Shown: positions 37,301 to 47,260 of the stretch, piece by piece
Numbering within the stretch: the first letter of the stretch is position 1
Layout: each line of letters opens with the position of its first letter
Assembly (NCBI GenBank): GCA_024138015.1
Contig: JAMXBB010000011.1
Coordinates: 80,835,551 to 80,899,550 of the forward strand
Direction: 5' to 3'
DNA: 64,000 nt
From: Lumnitzera littorea
Lineage: Eukaryota > Streptophyta > Magnoliopsida > Myrtales > Combretaceae
Position numbers and translations under genes: made by a program
Notes under the pieces: generated by a model
Seen by the model: the letters and a program-made list of their open reading frames with translations, nothing else
The model's database searches: none
What the model was told of the DNA's origin: nothing

Positions 37301-40300
37301 CAGAATATTCTGCAAGCACGGGACAAATACACCCATCATGGTTCCCAACTTGAGGTCCATTGCCTGCATGACGAATAAAGTAAGAAGAAAGGCATCAGAA
37401 ATAGAGCAGATGCTACACTAGATATCATTCAATATAAGAACCAAAAAAGGACATTAAAAAAGGCAGCTATAAGATACTGGATATAGAATATTTGGCTTCT
37501 CAACATTATCACACAAACACTCCAACCATAAATAAATTCACACAAGATTAGAGCAATAACAAATATTCCTACATCTGTGCACCATGTGAGACTAACAAGA
37601 CAAAAGATATGATGCATAATAAGAAAAGAAAAATAAAAATAATACAAGAAAAATTATAAATATACATATGTAAAATAAATTATGGTCAAAACAAAGATGC
37701 AATTTGCAAAATTATTCAGTAATAACCAATCAAAAAGAAACTGTTGAATAAACAAAGGTGCCTTACTTGTTGCAAAGCACATAAGCTAACTCATATATAG
37801 CTCCTCTCTATAACTACTACAACATTTTCAAAAGAAAAGTAACCTTAATTGGAAAGTAAAAGTCACTAAAAAGAACAAGCAACCAAAAGAGCATTTCGAT
37901 GAGGTTACTTTATCAATGAAGTGCATAAGCTAAGCATTATCAGTAGACATCTTCTTAAACTAAAAAGTCATATCACAACACATAAGCTGGTGACAAAAGG
38001 AGACATCAGCATACCTTCCGATGACCCTGAGTGATTGAAATGTCTTCACCATCTCTAGGACTCGAAGGGGCTGCATGCTCGCCTGTCATACTGAAAATTA
38101 CAAGTCCGTTCAACTGTATCAACAAAGGCTAAGAATAGAGCTCTAATCTTTTCTGGGTAATTCATGGTGCTGGTGTTAAGTAAGAGCTATATGCTTAGAA
38201 CTCTTACTATATAAGAATACTAGCTCTTACTTAACAGCAGACAGGCAAACAATTTTTAGAAATTTTAAATCTCATGGGAAAAGCTGCTCAAACTCCCCTC
38301 ATGGCACCTCCCAGGCACCCATATCCAGAAATGGGTCAAAAATAATGAATAAATCGCAAACTGGAAAAGGACAAAAGGCAATCTAGACAAGGACTCAAAC
38401 AAAGAAAAATATAGCAACGATATGAAAGTGGATGCCATGATAGGATATTACCTCTTTAGACCAAGAATATTCACAAGGGAGTCAAAGCCAAAAAGTTCCA
38501 ATTTGGAGTCACTGCGGGGTCCATTAGCATCTGGACGAGTAGGATATATCTCTGGCTCCTTCACATTTGAACCCATGTCTGCTTGTTTCCCTACTTTTAT
38601 ATTTCTGCAACAGGAAGTGGACACATTTGAAAGGAGACAAAAAGCATATCATATGCTCGCCAATCGCATGAAACAGGAATATCTTTTTATTTCATGGATA
38701 CACTGGCCATACTCCTCAGGATTATCAGCAGGCCATGCAGATATATTTGTTTTAACCAACAGAAGTTGCACTTGATATAAACCCAAGTATACATGAAATG
38801 AGTCAAAATAAAAGCATCCATACGTCTCCAGATTACATTATAGAATGATTGAAATAGGACCATCAAGAGGATTCCTGACAAACAACTGAACTTGCATTTC
38901 ACGCCTTTTCTAATTCCTTAATCCAAAAGAAGGCAAATATAGATCAACCTATTTTTTTTTTGGTAAGTATAGATCAACCTATTTTGGGCAATGTCGAATT
39001 TGATATATTTTTTAAAGAAAAAATTACAAAGAACAGGTACTACCCACTATACAGATAAATATGATAGAATACAAAGAGACATAAGATATCAATAAATACA
39101 CCAAGAAACAAAAGGGTGAAGTGATCAATATCCTGGCTATAAATCCTAAGTCACTACTCATCAAAAGCATTTGACAATCGATAAACTTATGTCTTGGCAA
39201 GTTCTAGATTCCAAGACTTACTTTTTCTGCAAATGTAAGGAAGAAAATCATAAGCATTTGTTTTATCTCATGTTCCATTGCAAGAGAAGTGTGGGAATTA
39301 CGGGTCTAAAGATGGATTGATCAAGGGAAATATAAAGGCAATGATGTCGAATTTTTCTTCCTTATTTGAGAGAAACACCCTACTCTCCACTTAAGTGATA
39401 AAAAGAAATTGAAACTGTGATTTATTACTTTTGGAAGGAAAAGAATGAGAGAAAAATTGGAAAATTCGACCACAATATTCTTAGCATTTGTAGGAAAATT
39501 ATTCAGTGTTCCTCTTATGTAATTTTTGAGCCCTATTTCACATTGACTAAAGAGATTTTGTCTTTCCATTTGTTTGTGTACCCAAAGTGTTCGCTCTATC
39601 TTTATTATAGAGAGCACTCTTCTTTTGTCCACCATTGTAGACTTGTTCGTACATATAATGTCTCTAAAATTGGAGGATTCTCTCTTATAAGGCCCCCAAG
39701 GTTAGAAATCAAGGAATTCTCTATAACAAGCCCTAGACTCTTTATTTACATATTTCACCCATGACCAGATTTATTACCCAAGCTTATAATAACTTAGTAT
39801 CAAAGCCAATGCAACTATTGAAAATCTAGGACATGCAAATGAGTAAAGCAATGAAGGTGTGAAGAGCAACCAGATCTAGTTGCTATTACCTATGAACTCC
39901 ATCAACCGCCACAAATTGATGGTAAACAACCTAGCATCCTCCACATTACCTCAAGCCAACAACAATGCACATGTCTATTCTAAGTGTCGCATAATGCAAC
40001 CAAAACTCACACAAATCAGATCAATAACCCCAAGACACTGGCCATAACCCCACAACACTGGCCAATAAATAAGCACATGCCCAGATGATCATGAGGCCTA
40101 CCACACAACCTATAATGCACCTCAAATGTAGTGCCTGACTCAATGCAAAACTAGACACATGCAGTTCTATCATGCAACCCAACATCAAGCCCTCTTTGAC
40201 ACAATCGAACAAGCCACCTCCTGGTAAACCACCTAATTCTGGGACATGACCTCCTTCCAAGTTCTACCCACACAAGCTACTGAGCAGGAGAAATATACGA

Positions 40301-42617
40301 CTCTTTGAGATTGAGGACAAGATTGTCATCCAAGAGGAAAAAAATTTTAGGTACATCAAAATTAATAATGATGGGTTTCCACACAACTTTAACATGATAT
40401 TGTTCTTATCTCTTACCAACTTATTAACTGCATGCCATCTCTTCACATTCATGTCAAAAATTTCTTTTTACACCTTATGCTGTCTATAATCTTCCTGATA
40501 TCTAGTTGTCCTCACTCCATCAATCTTTCATACATACATGATGGCACAAATTGTAGTCTTGGTCTATTGAATGTGTCACAACATCTCTGAAAACAGTAGG
40601 CTCGTCCTTTTAATAATAAAAACGAGATTGATTCTCTATCTTCACACATATTTTTATAGTATTTGATGCAGTTTTCATTACAACAATTTAACAAATAAAT
40701 GATAATACTAGAAATATGTTTTCCATATAGAGATTTAATAATTAGGATACATTTATTAATTATTGATTTATCCACAAAAAAATTATGATACATTTATTTT
40801 AGAACTTTTCCATCGATAAGGTAAAAACTGGCATGAAACATCCTTATTGAATGAGTTGAATTATGGGTTCAGGTTTTTAAGAATGACTTATAAAGGGATC
40901 GAACTACGAGTTGAGGTTTTCAAACAAGGACCCATCTATGAAACACAACTCGTCAACCCTAGCTAAAGGTTACATAAATGTACACAGCTTTGATTACATG
41001 GACAAACCCTCTAGTACCAAGATATTTTTTGTGTGCTTCTTTCTCCATTTAGCAGCAACCCAAAGCAGCTTGTACACTGGTTGAATATTAAAAGATGCCT
41101 TTCTCCATAAATGTACAGACAATGAGGTATATATGGAAAAACATCCAAGATTTATAGCTCACTGGAAGCATGAAGGTCACTTTGTAGTCTAAAAGAACCC
41201 TAAGGAGGTCGTAGTTGATGGTACATTTGGCCTAAGCAGACTCATCAATTGATTTTCCTTTTTTCTTTTTCCCTTTAAAGTTCAGATTTTCATTAACAAA
41301 GAAAGGTATACAAAATGAAAAAATATTGGAGTAGACCATGAAGTGAAAAGAAGACCAAGAAAATGATAGTATCAGCTCTGCACCAAAGAATTAAAAGAGT
41401 GAATAACCCAATGCTCTCCCCAAGAACTACAAGTGCAAAAGAAGTCTGTCTAGTCCTCTGATAAAAGCTAGGATTTTCCTTAAAACAATGTACATCGAAC
41501 TCCTGATTGCACCATCCTCCTCTCCTTTCTTTCTCTCCAAAACATAGTAGGCCAAAGCTGCAAAAATCGTCCATTTATGCCTCAAAATAGAATGTGGCCA
41601 GCTAAAAAAATAGGAAAAATTCATTTGTCATCAAATGCACTTTAGCTGGCCATTGGAGTATGAGTTTGAGTTTCATCCACAAGTTCCTCCCAAAATCACA
41701 CTTGAAGAAAAGATGGTTGTGGGACTCTTCATGCTCCTATATATGAAGCAAAAGTTCCGCTTTATCACATTTTAAGTCACAAGCTTATCAATCATGTAAA
41801 GTTTTCATTGCAACTGTCAACCAAATTATGAAAGCGTGTCAAGGTATGCACTGCCTGTGCCACACCAGGTATCATCAAGATACTGGAGGATAGTGCTGGC
41901 AAGTAACTGTATTGGCTTCCTTGATAGAGAAAGGCCTATTTGGACTTTGTCTCCAAGCAAGGCAAACTATATTCTTTCTGGCGAGCACTCTGATTTGAAA
42001 CCACAATACATATCATATGGTGGCAACTAAGCAGACATTGTGAATCGCTAACTGAACCAATCACAACATTCATGTAGTAATATACAGCATAAATATACTA
42101 GTAAGTCAAATCAAGTGATATGTTCAACTCGTGTTGCTTCACATACAGCTTTACCTATTTGACTTCAGTATGGCGGGACAAAGTTAAGCTGCTGCACTCT
42201 CTCTAGCAAAAGAATGCAAAATGCTAAACACTAGATACTCGTAAGGAACATAACACGTTGAAATATTTAATAAATCGTTGTTGCAAACAGATCTAGTACA
42301 AGAACCATAGCAACGTATCGAAATCCAAAAAAAAACTTAATTTTTTGCTCAATCAAAACTTAAATCCACTACAATATCATTTCAATTCAATACATTCATA
42401 GATAAAGCTTAACATGTACATGATCAAAGAACAAAGAGAAAGAAAGAGAGTACTTGAGAGGCTTGTCGTGAAAAGGAAGAGAAGACGAAGATGATCCAGG
42501 ATCGATAGAAGACATTTCGAGAACGGCGCGATCATGCGCAACCACAGGACGGTATTTACGACCACGCTCATGTTGGAATTCATCTTCAACACCGCCTTCG
42601 ATATCGCCATTATCCAT
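12389..42617 (-). CDS. CCC1: Cation-chloride cotransporter CCC1 (SLC12 family), 13 exons
   Basis: Exons in transcript order: 42454-42617, 38452-38604, 38015-38090, 37272-37363, 34622-34736, 30683-30783, 30336-30397, 29660-29875, 28875-28986, 21652-21846, 14786-15186, 14167-14328, 12389-13479. All 12 introns are GT..AG. The joined frame is 2,940 nt (979 residues plus stop) without internal stops, close to the roughly 975 of Arabidopsis CCC1. The N-terminus carries KYRPVVAHDRAV and EMSSIDPGSSSS. The first membrane segment starts near residue 140 (GVFVPCLQNILGIIYY). SAIATNGAMKGGGPYYLIGR at about residues 190-210 is the SLC12 signature. An NGT sequon (residue 262) lies in a predicted lumenal loop. 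Residues 617-979 form the soluble C-terminal domain, ending DVVTLYT. Known role of the family: electroneutral Na+/K+/2Cl- symport, in plants mainly at the trans-Golgi network/early endosome, affecting ion balance and cell expansion. The start is the first ATG that gives the conserved N-terminus. The 30-kb span is unusual and comes from transposon-filled introns. Confidence 0.96.
13577..13643. repeat. Compound (TA)n(GA)n microsatellite in CCC1 intron 12
   Basis: A CATA/TA tract runs into about 12 AG units, roughly 100 bp upstream (in transcript sense) of the exon 13 acceptor. Confidence 0.9.
16400..17940 (+). pseudogene. LINE ORF1 remnant in CCC1 intron 10
   Basis: Around 17745-17840 a plus-strand frame reads EVGYQWLPPRHGSCLVFGHK followed by ETVC. 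This is the zinc-knuckle neighbourhood typical of plant L1-type LINE ORF1 (DUF4283 family), with the first Cys of the knuckle replaced by His. The Ser/Pro-rich coding-like DNA upstream (16530-17000) fits the low-complexity part of such proteins. Frameshifts and stops abound. It is antisense to CCC1. The 5' boundary is a guess, and the rest of the LINE is missing or displaced by the gypsy fragment that follows. Confidence 0.5.
18300..19187 (+). pseudogene. Ty3/gypsy gag fragment in CCC1 intron 10
   Basis: The 18490-18846 frame matches retrotransposon gag: LLRYGGQ in the upstream frame, then TSVTAYFEDFKALTS, ELLGYFLGGLHQDIRPRV and LAEAMEVSLTVE. Near 19076 comes a zinc knuckle split by a frameshift, CFRCD in one frame and TPHKCPNKSLQV in the next. 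This CxxC..PxHxC spacing is typical of plant Ty3/gypsy gag-pol. No protease, RT or integrase follows; the sequence jumps to DNA with a polypurine tract, so the pol region has been deleted. It is antisense to CCC1 and lies between LINE-like segments. Confidence 0.7.
19188..19433 (+). repeat. Tandem duplication of 123 bp carrying a polypurine tract
   Basis: Copy 1 is 19188-19310 and copy 2 is 19311-19433. They differ at about three bases. Each contains GAGGGGGAGGGAAAT, which looks like the polypurine tract at the 3' end of a gypsy element, followed by TTTTAAGTGTGTAAGTC, a possible LTR start. Confidence 0.85.
19434..20100 (+). mobile_element. Probable 3' LTR remnant followed by a LINE-like tail
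   Basis: After the polypurine tracts comes DNA with TATAAATAATGG near 19589, consistent with an LTR promoter. The stretch ends near 20090 with TTACTGACCAAAAC followed by poly-T/A, which resembles 3' ends of other LINE pieces in this gene. No matching 5' LTR was found, so the limits are uncertain. Confidence 0.35.
20101..21651. other. CCC1 intron 10, AT-rich part without recognised genes
   Basis: No coding signal was seen. A short repeat of GAGCTTATAATATTT occurs twice near 20818-20862, and a perfect 61-bp tandem duplication lies at 21343-21464. Confidence 0.6.
21343..21464. repeat. Perfect tandem duplication of 61 bp
   Basis: The unit beginning ATGTATGGTCAAGTAAATTA occurs at 21343-21403 and again, without a mismatch, at 21404-21464, about 190 bp downstream of CCC1 exon 10 in transcript direction. 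Confidence 0.95.
22215..26480 (-). mobile_element. Nearly full-length L1-type LINE, decayed, in CCC1 intron 9
   Basis: Read on the minus strand the order is that of a plant L1 element. ORF1 remnant near 26330-26480: MEYDHFPPRC and a CCHC knuckle with an internal stop and its last Cys changed to Arg. A Lys-rich linker. Endonuclease, about 25100-25720: ILGLLETKVR, WLIIGDFNE, TWSNK. Reverse transcriptase, about 23313-24408: FTLVPKKDN, CCNTLYKCISKITANQLK, LRQEHPISLYIFVLAMEV, LPIHYLGVLL. RVT zinc-binding domain, 22435-22736: ESICC frame with VWNKSMAPRHAMILWMV and ETHDHSFFGC. The 3' end is an A-rich tail near 22222-22232 (CACCCAAAAAAAACAAAC). Stops and frameshifts occur in every domain. It has the same orientation as CCC1 and probably contributes to the 7-kb intron. 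I did not find a target duplication. Confidence 0.85.
26481..28874. other. CCC1 intron 9, remainder
   Basis: No known domain was found. Overlapping plus-strand frames of 120 and 103 codons at 27595-28000 have no motif I recognise. Very C-rich blocks occur at 27127-27215 and 28275-28324 on the plus strand, so G-rich in the CCC1 pre-mRNA. Confidence 0.5.
28275..28324 (-). repeat. C-rich block, G-rich in the CCC1 transcript
   Basis: A run of C tracts (up to 11 C) is separated by short A-rich spacers. On the transcribed sense (minus) strand this gives several G tracts of three or more, a possible G-quadruplex in the pre-mRNA of intron 9. Confidence 0.5.
33256..33307 (+). repeat. G-rich block in CCC1 intron 5
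   Basis: Six G tracts of three to five bases lie within about 50 bp (GGGGGCGGGGG, GGGG, GGG, GGGG, GGGGG). They can form a DNA quadruplex on the plus strand, which is the template strand for CCC1. Confidence 0.6.
34282..34311. repeat. (GA)n microsatellite in CCC1 intron 5
   Basis: About 15 uninterrupted GA units lie 310 bp upstream (in plus coordinates) of exon 5. Confidence 0.9.
34870..34960 (-). mobile_element. LINE-like 3' tail in CCC1 intron 4
   Basis: On the minus strand, GCAGGTTCTACCCTCC leads to AATAAAATACAAAAAA with a 12-base A run, which looks like the 3' UTR and A tail of a LINE. It may be the true end of the fragment at 35279-36420 or a separate insertion. Confidence 0.4.
35279..36420 (-). 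mobile_element. LINE fragment (RT C-terminus and zinc-binding domain) in CCC1 intron 4
   Basis: The minus strand shows the C-terminal part of a plant L1 pol. KRLLWTGNDENR and KQEGGLRIIDIT lie near 36240-36360. The RVT zinc-binding domain at 35578-35918 contains KFVWKNKPSATPTIKEAYNA, MMWSELIVPKHAFILWFV and the start of its Cys cluster (NKCYLCNVE). A 14-base T run at 35279-35292 may represent the A tail. The piece is 5' truncated, carries stops, and lies in the sense orientation of CCC1. It is a different copy from the intron 9 element, since the residues differ. Confidence 0.75.
38938..38985. repeat. 18-bp direct repeat around a 12-bp insert in CCC1 intron 1
   Basis: TATAGATCAACCTATTTT occurs at 38938-38955 and again, perfectly, at 38968-38985. 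The 12 bases between them read CTTACCAAAAAA on the minus strand, matching the A-tail junction of LINE ends. This looks like a target duplication around an extremely truncated retroposition, though replication slippage is possible. Confidence 0.55.
39290..39800 (+). mobile_element. Possible LTR remnant with primer-binding-like site in CCC1 intron 1
   Basis: A segment starting TGTGGGAATTACGGG contains short promoter-like features. Near 39797 it leads into TAGTATCAAAGCC, which resembles the initiator-Met tRNA primer binding site that follows LTRs in plant retrotransposons. No coding domains follow and no second LTR was found. Confidence 0.35.
39801..41269. other. CCC1 intron 1, central part
   Basis: No recognisable domain. 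It contains imperfect repeats around CCCCACAACACTGGCCA (40030-40065). ORFs at 40021-40793 have no features supporting a gene. Confidence 0.5.
41270..41870 (-). mobile_element. LINE 3' fragment (RVT zinc-binding domain) in CCC1 intron 1
   Basis: The minus strand reads HAFIIWLTVAMKTL, then EESHNHLFFKCDF and LWMKLKLILQWP, the zinc-binding domain of plant L1 pol, followed by a C-terminal tail ending near 41293. The 3' end has TTTGTTAATGAAAATC and an A/G-rich tract at 41253-41290, typical of LINE 3' ends. It is 5' truncated, with stops, and in the sense orientation of CCC1. Confidence 0.7.
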
Positions 42618-43040
42618 TTTAAATCGATCGCTTTCGTGCTCGCTCGGATCTCGAATCCCAACTGTTGAGAATGTGTTAGGGTTTGCAATAATGAGAGAGA
42701 GAGAGATCTGATGAGAGAGTGAACAGATTAATGGATTTATGAATGGAGAAGAAGAGAATGGTGGATTTTAGAGAGAGAAAAAGAGACGGCTTTGAATGAA
42801 TTGTTGAAGATAGAAGAAAGAGGGAAGAAAATGGCAATAAAGAAAAGGAAATGGAGAGGAAATAAGGAAAGAAAATAACAGAAAGAGGAAATATGAGGGA
42901 ACTACACGCGCTTTTGAAACGCTTATAGGGGTTTGTTTGCGGTTTCAAGTGCTTACGTGGCGACAGCAATAGGCAACGAAAGTGCACAACGGTAACGAGC
43001 GCTCTTTATTTTATGATTCAGTTTTCTTTTTTATATGGAG
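42618..43040 (-). promoter_or_regulatory. CCC1 leader and promoter-proximal region
   Basis: Upstream of the CCC1 ATG the sense strand is strongly pyrimidine-rich at about 42690-42900 (CT/TC repeats), as in plant leaders and Y patches. ACGTGGC, an ABRE/G-box-type core, lies at 42955-42961 on the plus strand. TATAAAAAA on the minus strand at 43027-43035 is the best TATA candidate, about 410 bp from the ATG. The transcription start is not known. Confidence 0.4.
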
Positions 43041-44351
43041 GAATACAATTCTTAAACAAGGGAGTTGAATCTTTATCCATAAGTTGATTATATTAAATCC
43101 ATTCTTATTCAAAATGTTGACTGCAATTGCAGGTAGTTTGGTTCTCAATACAATATAAATAAGGAGAATAACATAGTATAGCATAAGCTTCTTATATTTA
43201 TTTGGTGTGCAAAATGTGTATAAGATTTTTTTATGAAAAAAATATAAAAAGGTTTCTAGTATTTATCTCTATATATAAATCAATATTTAATATTTTATTT
43301 AATCTATTTTAGTTTTCAAAGTTTTTATAAACTTACAAAAAAGTACGTTAGTTAGTTTTATCGTTAGTATGGACATATAGTAAAATATATTTCATTCAAA
43401 TAATTAATTTAATTAAATAAACTAATAATTTGCATTATATAACTAAAATTCATAAAAATAAAAAATATATATAAAAAAGTAGAAAAATATATATATAGAT
43501 CTAGTTGATAATGCATATATATTATTTAGTAATATATATTTATATAAATGTGTATATATTAATATTTAATTTAAAATAAATTAATAAAAATAAAAAAAAT
43601 CTCAAATATGACTACCTCCTAGTCTTGTAGTGGCTGAAAACTACTAGATTTGGAGTGTAGGTTGCAACCCACTAATAACCATAAGTGGTTGCCTAGAAGT
43701 AAAAAAATAAAAATAAATTGGATTTGAGTTGAGATCGGATTTGTGACCTAATTTCCACCAGATTAGGTTTGCATTTTTTTTAACACTTCTAGGTGGCCGT
43801 GGGTAGCCACCNAGGTTTGAGCACTAAAATGGAAATAAAATGAAAATTGATGTATTTATGTTATTATTCTACCATTTTATAATAACGACCGTTATAATAA
43901 AAATATCAATTTGTTTCACTGAAAAAGTTGGGATACTAAAATAAAGAAGTTTAAAGTTTAAGTACTAAAACGAAAAAATATAAAAATTTGAACACTCTTA
44001 TTGGTTTTGTCTCATTAAGGAGATATAGCTTAATAAGCTCAAAAGAAGTGTTATCAATTTGGTCTATCTATTATAGCCTTTCTCAGTTATCTCTTAAGTG
44101 AAAGAAAATCTTTTAAGTTTTAAATAAGCCTTAATTCTTCATAAGCCTCTATAGATTTATCTTATAAATGTTTGGGCTTATTTCACATGCCTTAAGCTTA
44201 CTTTATAATACCTATAAAGTTGTTGGGCTTGGCGTAACCTTTCTATATTTAAACTTATAAAGAGTTATATAGGTTAAAGAGACTTAATCTTATCAAATGT
44301 TCATTTAATTCATCCATCTCAAAATCATTTAGCAATCTAGATAAAAAACCA
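43041..44351. other. AT-rich intergenic DNA upstream of CCC1
   Basis: No coding domain. An ambiguous base (N) is at 43812. Short direct repeats of GGTTGC/ACCACTAG type near 43660-43810 suggest old transposon debris, but I cannot classify it. Confidence 0.5.
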
Positions 44352-44510
44352 AAGTCCATAAATAAATGTCTTATCCCCCTCTTTTTTAACATTTGAAGCA
44401 GTGGCAAACTTTTGAAGAACATCCATACTTTATCAAAATTACTTTAAAGAAGATTAAAACAAAAAATCAATCAACAACCAGTTAAAAACAAGCAAGAATG
44501 CTTAATTGCT
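44352..44510 (-). mobile_element. Fragment homologous to the hAT 5' region at 53874-54016
   Basis: The segment around AACATTTGAAGCAGTGGCAA and the following AAGAAGATTAAAAC aligns by eye with AACATTTGGAGTAGAGGCAA and AGAGGATTAAATAA at 53900-53975 in the same orientation. It therefore appears to be a second, truncated copy of the same element. Confidence 0.45.
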
Positions 44511-44975
44511 ATTGCTATCAACTTACATGTGTACGAGGAGTTAAGCCAACCGTGTGTCCACTTGAGGTGATGAAATTGCTAAAGTATTTATCTTCTTTAT
44601 TAGACATGTCGCATGTTCCAATTCTCACTTCGCCGCTTTTGGCTAATCTTTCATTTAAACAAGCATGTCATCATTGATAGTCGATAACAAGGTCCTTTAG
44701 ATGTCTAAAACAAGTTTCTTCATCTTAAGTGCTTATTTCATAGTAATTGTTGAAGTTGGATTTACCATAACTTGTTGAACCATGTGAAAGAGGATTAGAT
44801 AACCATGCGAGAGAGGACTAGATCAGTCTTTGAATAGCTCTTCTACTAATTCCAAATGTCAAAGTAGCAAAGACCAATGTTGTTACTAAACTCAAAAGTT
44901 ATGGTTAAGTAATTGTCTAACTTCCATGAAGGACTTACCTAATCCTCTATGACAAAACATAGGGGGAGTAGATCC

Positions 44976-44980
44976 CCTAC
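44976..44980. repeat. Left 5-bp target-site duplication (CCTAC) of the gypsy element
   Basis: CCTAC directly precedes the 5' LTR and is repeated exactly at 51479-51483. Confidence 0.85.
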
Positions 44981-45875
44981 TGATGTACTGCCAGCCAACA
45001 ATCCCATTACTTGCGCACACCTTCAAGGCCTCCAATCTCTCTCTCGATAACCTGCTAATGATGAAGGACTGTACATCAAAGAAAGGTGGTTAAACTCCCT
45101 AAACTCCCCACATTGTCATACGTTGATCTGTACACTTGGTAGTGATGATGCCAACCATTCCCTTGCTAAGGACCCTATGCTGAATACTCTGATCAACTGC
45201 TTCCAAGAATCTCTTGCCAAGTGACGAGTAACTCACTTAAACAGCCAAGTAGTTTTCTCTTGGCATACCACCATCTCTCTTATCTCGACCCCTTTAGTGC
45301 CGTAATATTTTGACCCTTCCCACCTACTATGCTTAGAGAATATTCATACGGGACTAATGCTATACTGTTAACTATCCACCTCGTCTGATATTTAACTACA
45401 TTTCCGTTTTTGGTTTATTATCCTTTTTGCCCTTTTTATATGTACTAAGAATCCCTTTTTTATAAATATTTTCTTATAATTTCTTTATTTATAATGCTGC
45501 CCTAGAGACTTACTATAAATAGTCATTTTCTCTTATAAACCGGAGACAACTTACATCTTAATACCAAATACTCTGTTCTTGTGAGATAATCCTCTCCAAG
45601 TCTATACCCCTTACACTCTTATCTAATCTTACCGAGTAGCTTAGGATTAGTGGTGGGTGATGAACCTTGACATCAACTTGTACATCATACTAAGTGAGGT
45701 GTTAAGTCGTCTTGTGTTTGTTAGTAAGTTACATCTTTCGAGCAGCTTCACGTCAACTACTCTTGTTCGATTGTAGATCGTTTCCCACTAATTTTCTTTA
45801 ATATCTCAAAGGACTCATTTCAGTTCAATTATGCCCCCGTAAGTCCTAGTGATAACTAAACTCCTAAGCACACCA
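44981..45875 (+). repeat. 5' LTR of the gypsy element
   Basis: Starts TGATGTACTGCC and ends AAGCACACCA. TATAAATAG at 45514-45522 is the likely promoter box, and the same box occurs at 51120-51128 in the 3' LTR. Confidence 0.9.
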
Positions 45876-45883
45876 TATATTCC

Positions 45884-45895
45884 TAGTATCAGAGC
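45884..45895 (+). other. Primer binding site
   Basis: TAGTATCAGAGC, eight bases after the LTR, differs by one base from the initiator-Met tRNA complement TGGTATCAGAGC. Confidence 0.8.
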
Positions 45896-46329
45896 TTGAG
45901 GTTAAGATTGAGAACTATGCAATGTTAGTTTACTGTATCTATTATTTAAGATATTTATGTGTAGAAAGCATTTGAGTGAAGTATCCTTACTGAAGCTTGT
46001 ATTGAGAATGTGAAACCCTAGTGTACAAGGAGAGATTCACGATATCGAGAGTGATGCTCATAGTCGTAGTCAAGTTAGCCAACAAACACTACGTACTACT
46101 AATAAGTAGATACAAGATCTTGCTACTATTGTGGCCAACTTAACTATCTTAGTAAACAGGGTCTTAGAAGCTAGACCGCATGAAAGAGTTACTGAGTAGG
46201 GCCGAGAAACGAAAGATAAGCCAAGGAGGCAAATGAACGAGCAAGCTCTGGAAGCCTTTCCTGTGAACTAAGCACCACCGTGACATGCTGATAGAGTCGC
46301 GAGAAGAAGGTTAGAGTTGAACAAAGTGA

Positions 46330-47260
46330 AAGAGTACGAAGAAGAAGAAGACTAGTATGATGGGATAGATAAGCGTGAGTTTAAAGCGCCAAAAGGTGCA
46401 GAGCATCTTAAAGTATAAATTCCAAGCTTTAACGAGTCTGGTAATATTAATGACTGCTTCAAATGGGAAGAGAAGATCAAAAAGATATTCAACTTTTACA
46501 ATTATGAAGATGCTATCCGCATTAAGGTGGCTGCGTTAGAATTTTTTGGGTATACGGCAATGTGATGGAAGAAGATATAGAATGTTTATCTAAAGGCCCG
46601 ACGTAAAGTCCGTACATGGAACGAGATGAAGAGAGTTTTGAAAGGTAGTTTTATTCCCGAACACTACGAGTAAGACACTTTCCGACGACTCCAAGACTTG
46701 AGGCAAGGTAACAGATCCGTAGACGATTATGTCCAAGAGTTTCAGTTGCTCATAATACAATGTGATGTTGACGAGCCTAAGACCTGAACTATAGCACGAT
46801 TCATCTTAGGACTCCGAGCTGAGATTGGTTACATCATGAAACTGCAAAGCCTCACAACTCTGGATGAAACCATCCATCTAGTCCAGAGAGTTGAAAAGTA
46901 ACGGCGAAACCAGGCTAGCTGAATGCCGAGTAACAGAACGATGGTGTCAAGTAGGAATGGCCTACCGAGTAGGGTAGGGAATGACAGGGCATCAAATAGA
47001 TCCGAGGTTAAATGTCGAGGTTACATGCTGAGCTGACCAAACGAGGGCCAAAGTAAAAGCAAGACCAAAGAACCCAAGATCCGAAGAGACCAGGGTCAGA
47101 GCTTAGGACAGAAAACCCAAGAAATCAAATGTTTTAAGTGTCTTGGCTATGGACATGTAGCTAGTCAATGTCTAAATCGTCAAGTCATGACCATCAAGGG
47201 AGATAAGCCCTAGTTTGAAGTAGAAAGTGTGAGTGAAAGAGAGGAAGAAGTGGCAACCAA
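46330..47260 (+). pseudogene. gag of the gypsy element
   Basis: The frame holds gag-type segments (YEDAIRIKVAALEF, WNEMKRVLKGSFIPEHYE, RQGNRSVDDYVQEFQLL) followed by a perfect CCHC zinc knuckle, CFKCLGYGHVASQC, at 47130-47171. Gag forms the retrotransposon particle and the knuckle binds its RNA. Stops at 46563 and 46578, among others, make it non-functional. Confidence 0.85.

Noticed and set aside
41836..42030. 64-codon plus-strand ORF near a LINE end in intron 1
   Set aside because: No domain was recognised and it lies in an intron. Not enough to call a gene or pseudogene.
42377..42688. 103-codon minus-strand ORF overlapping CCC1 exon 1
   Set aside because: It is in another frame. The frame starting at 42617 gives the conserved CCC1 N-terminus and splices in frame.
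42676..42987. 103-codon minus-strand ORF of Ser, Phe and Leu upstream of CCC1
   Set aside because: It is the translation of the pyrimidine-rich leader, with no domain.
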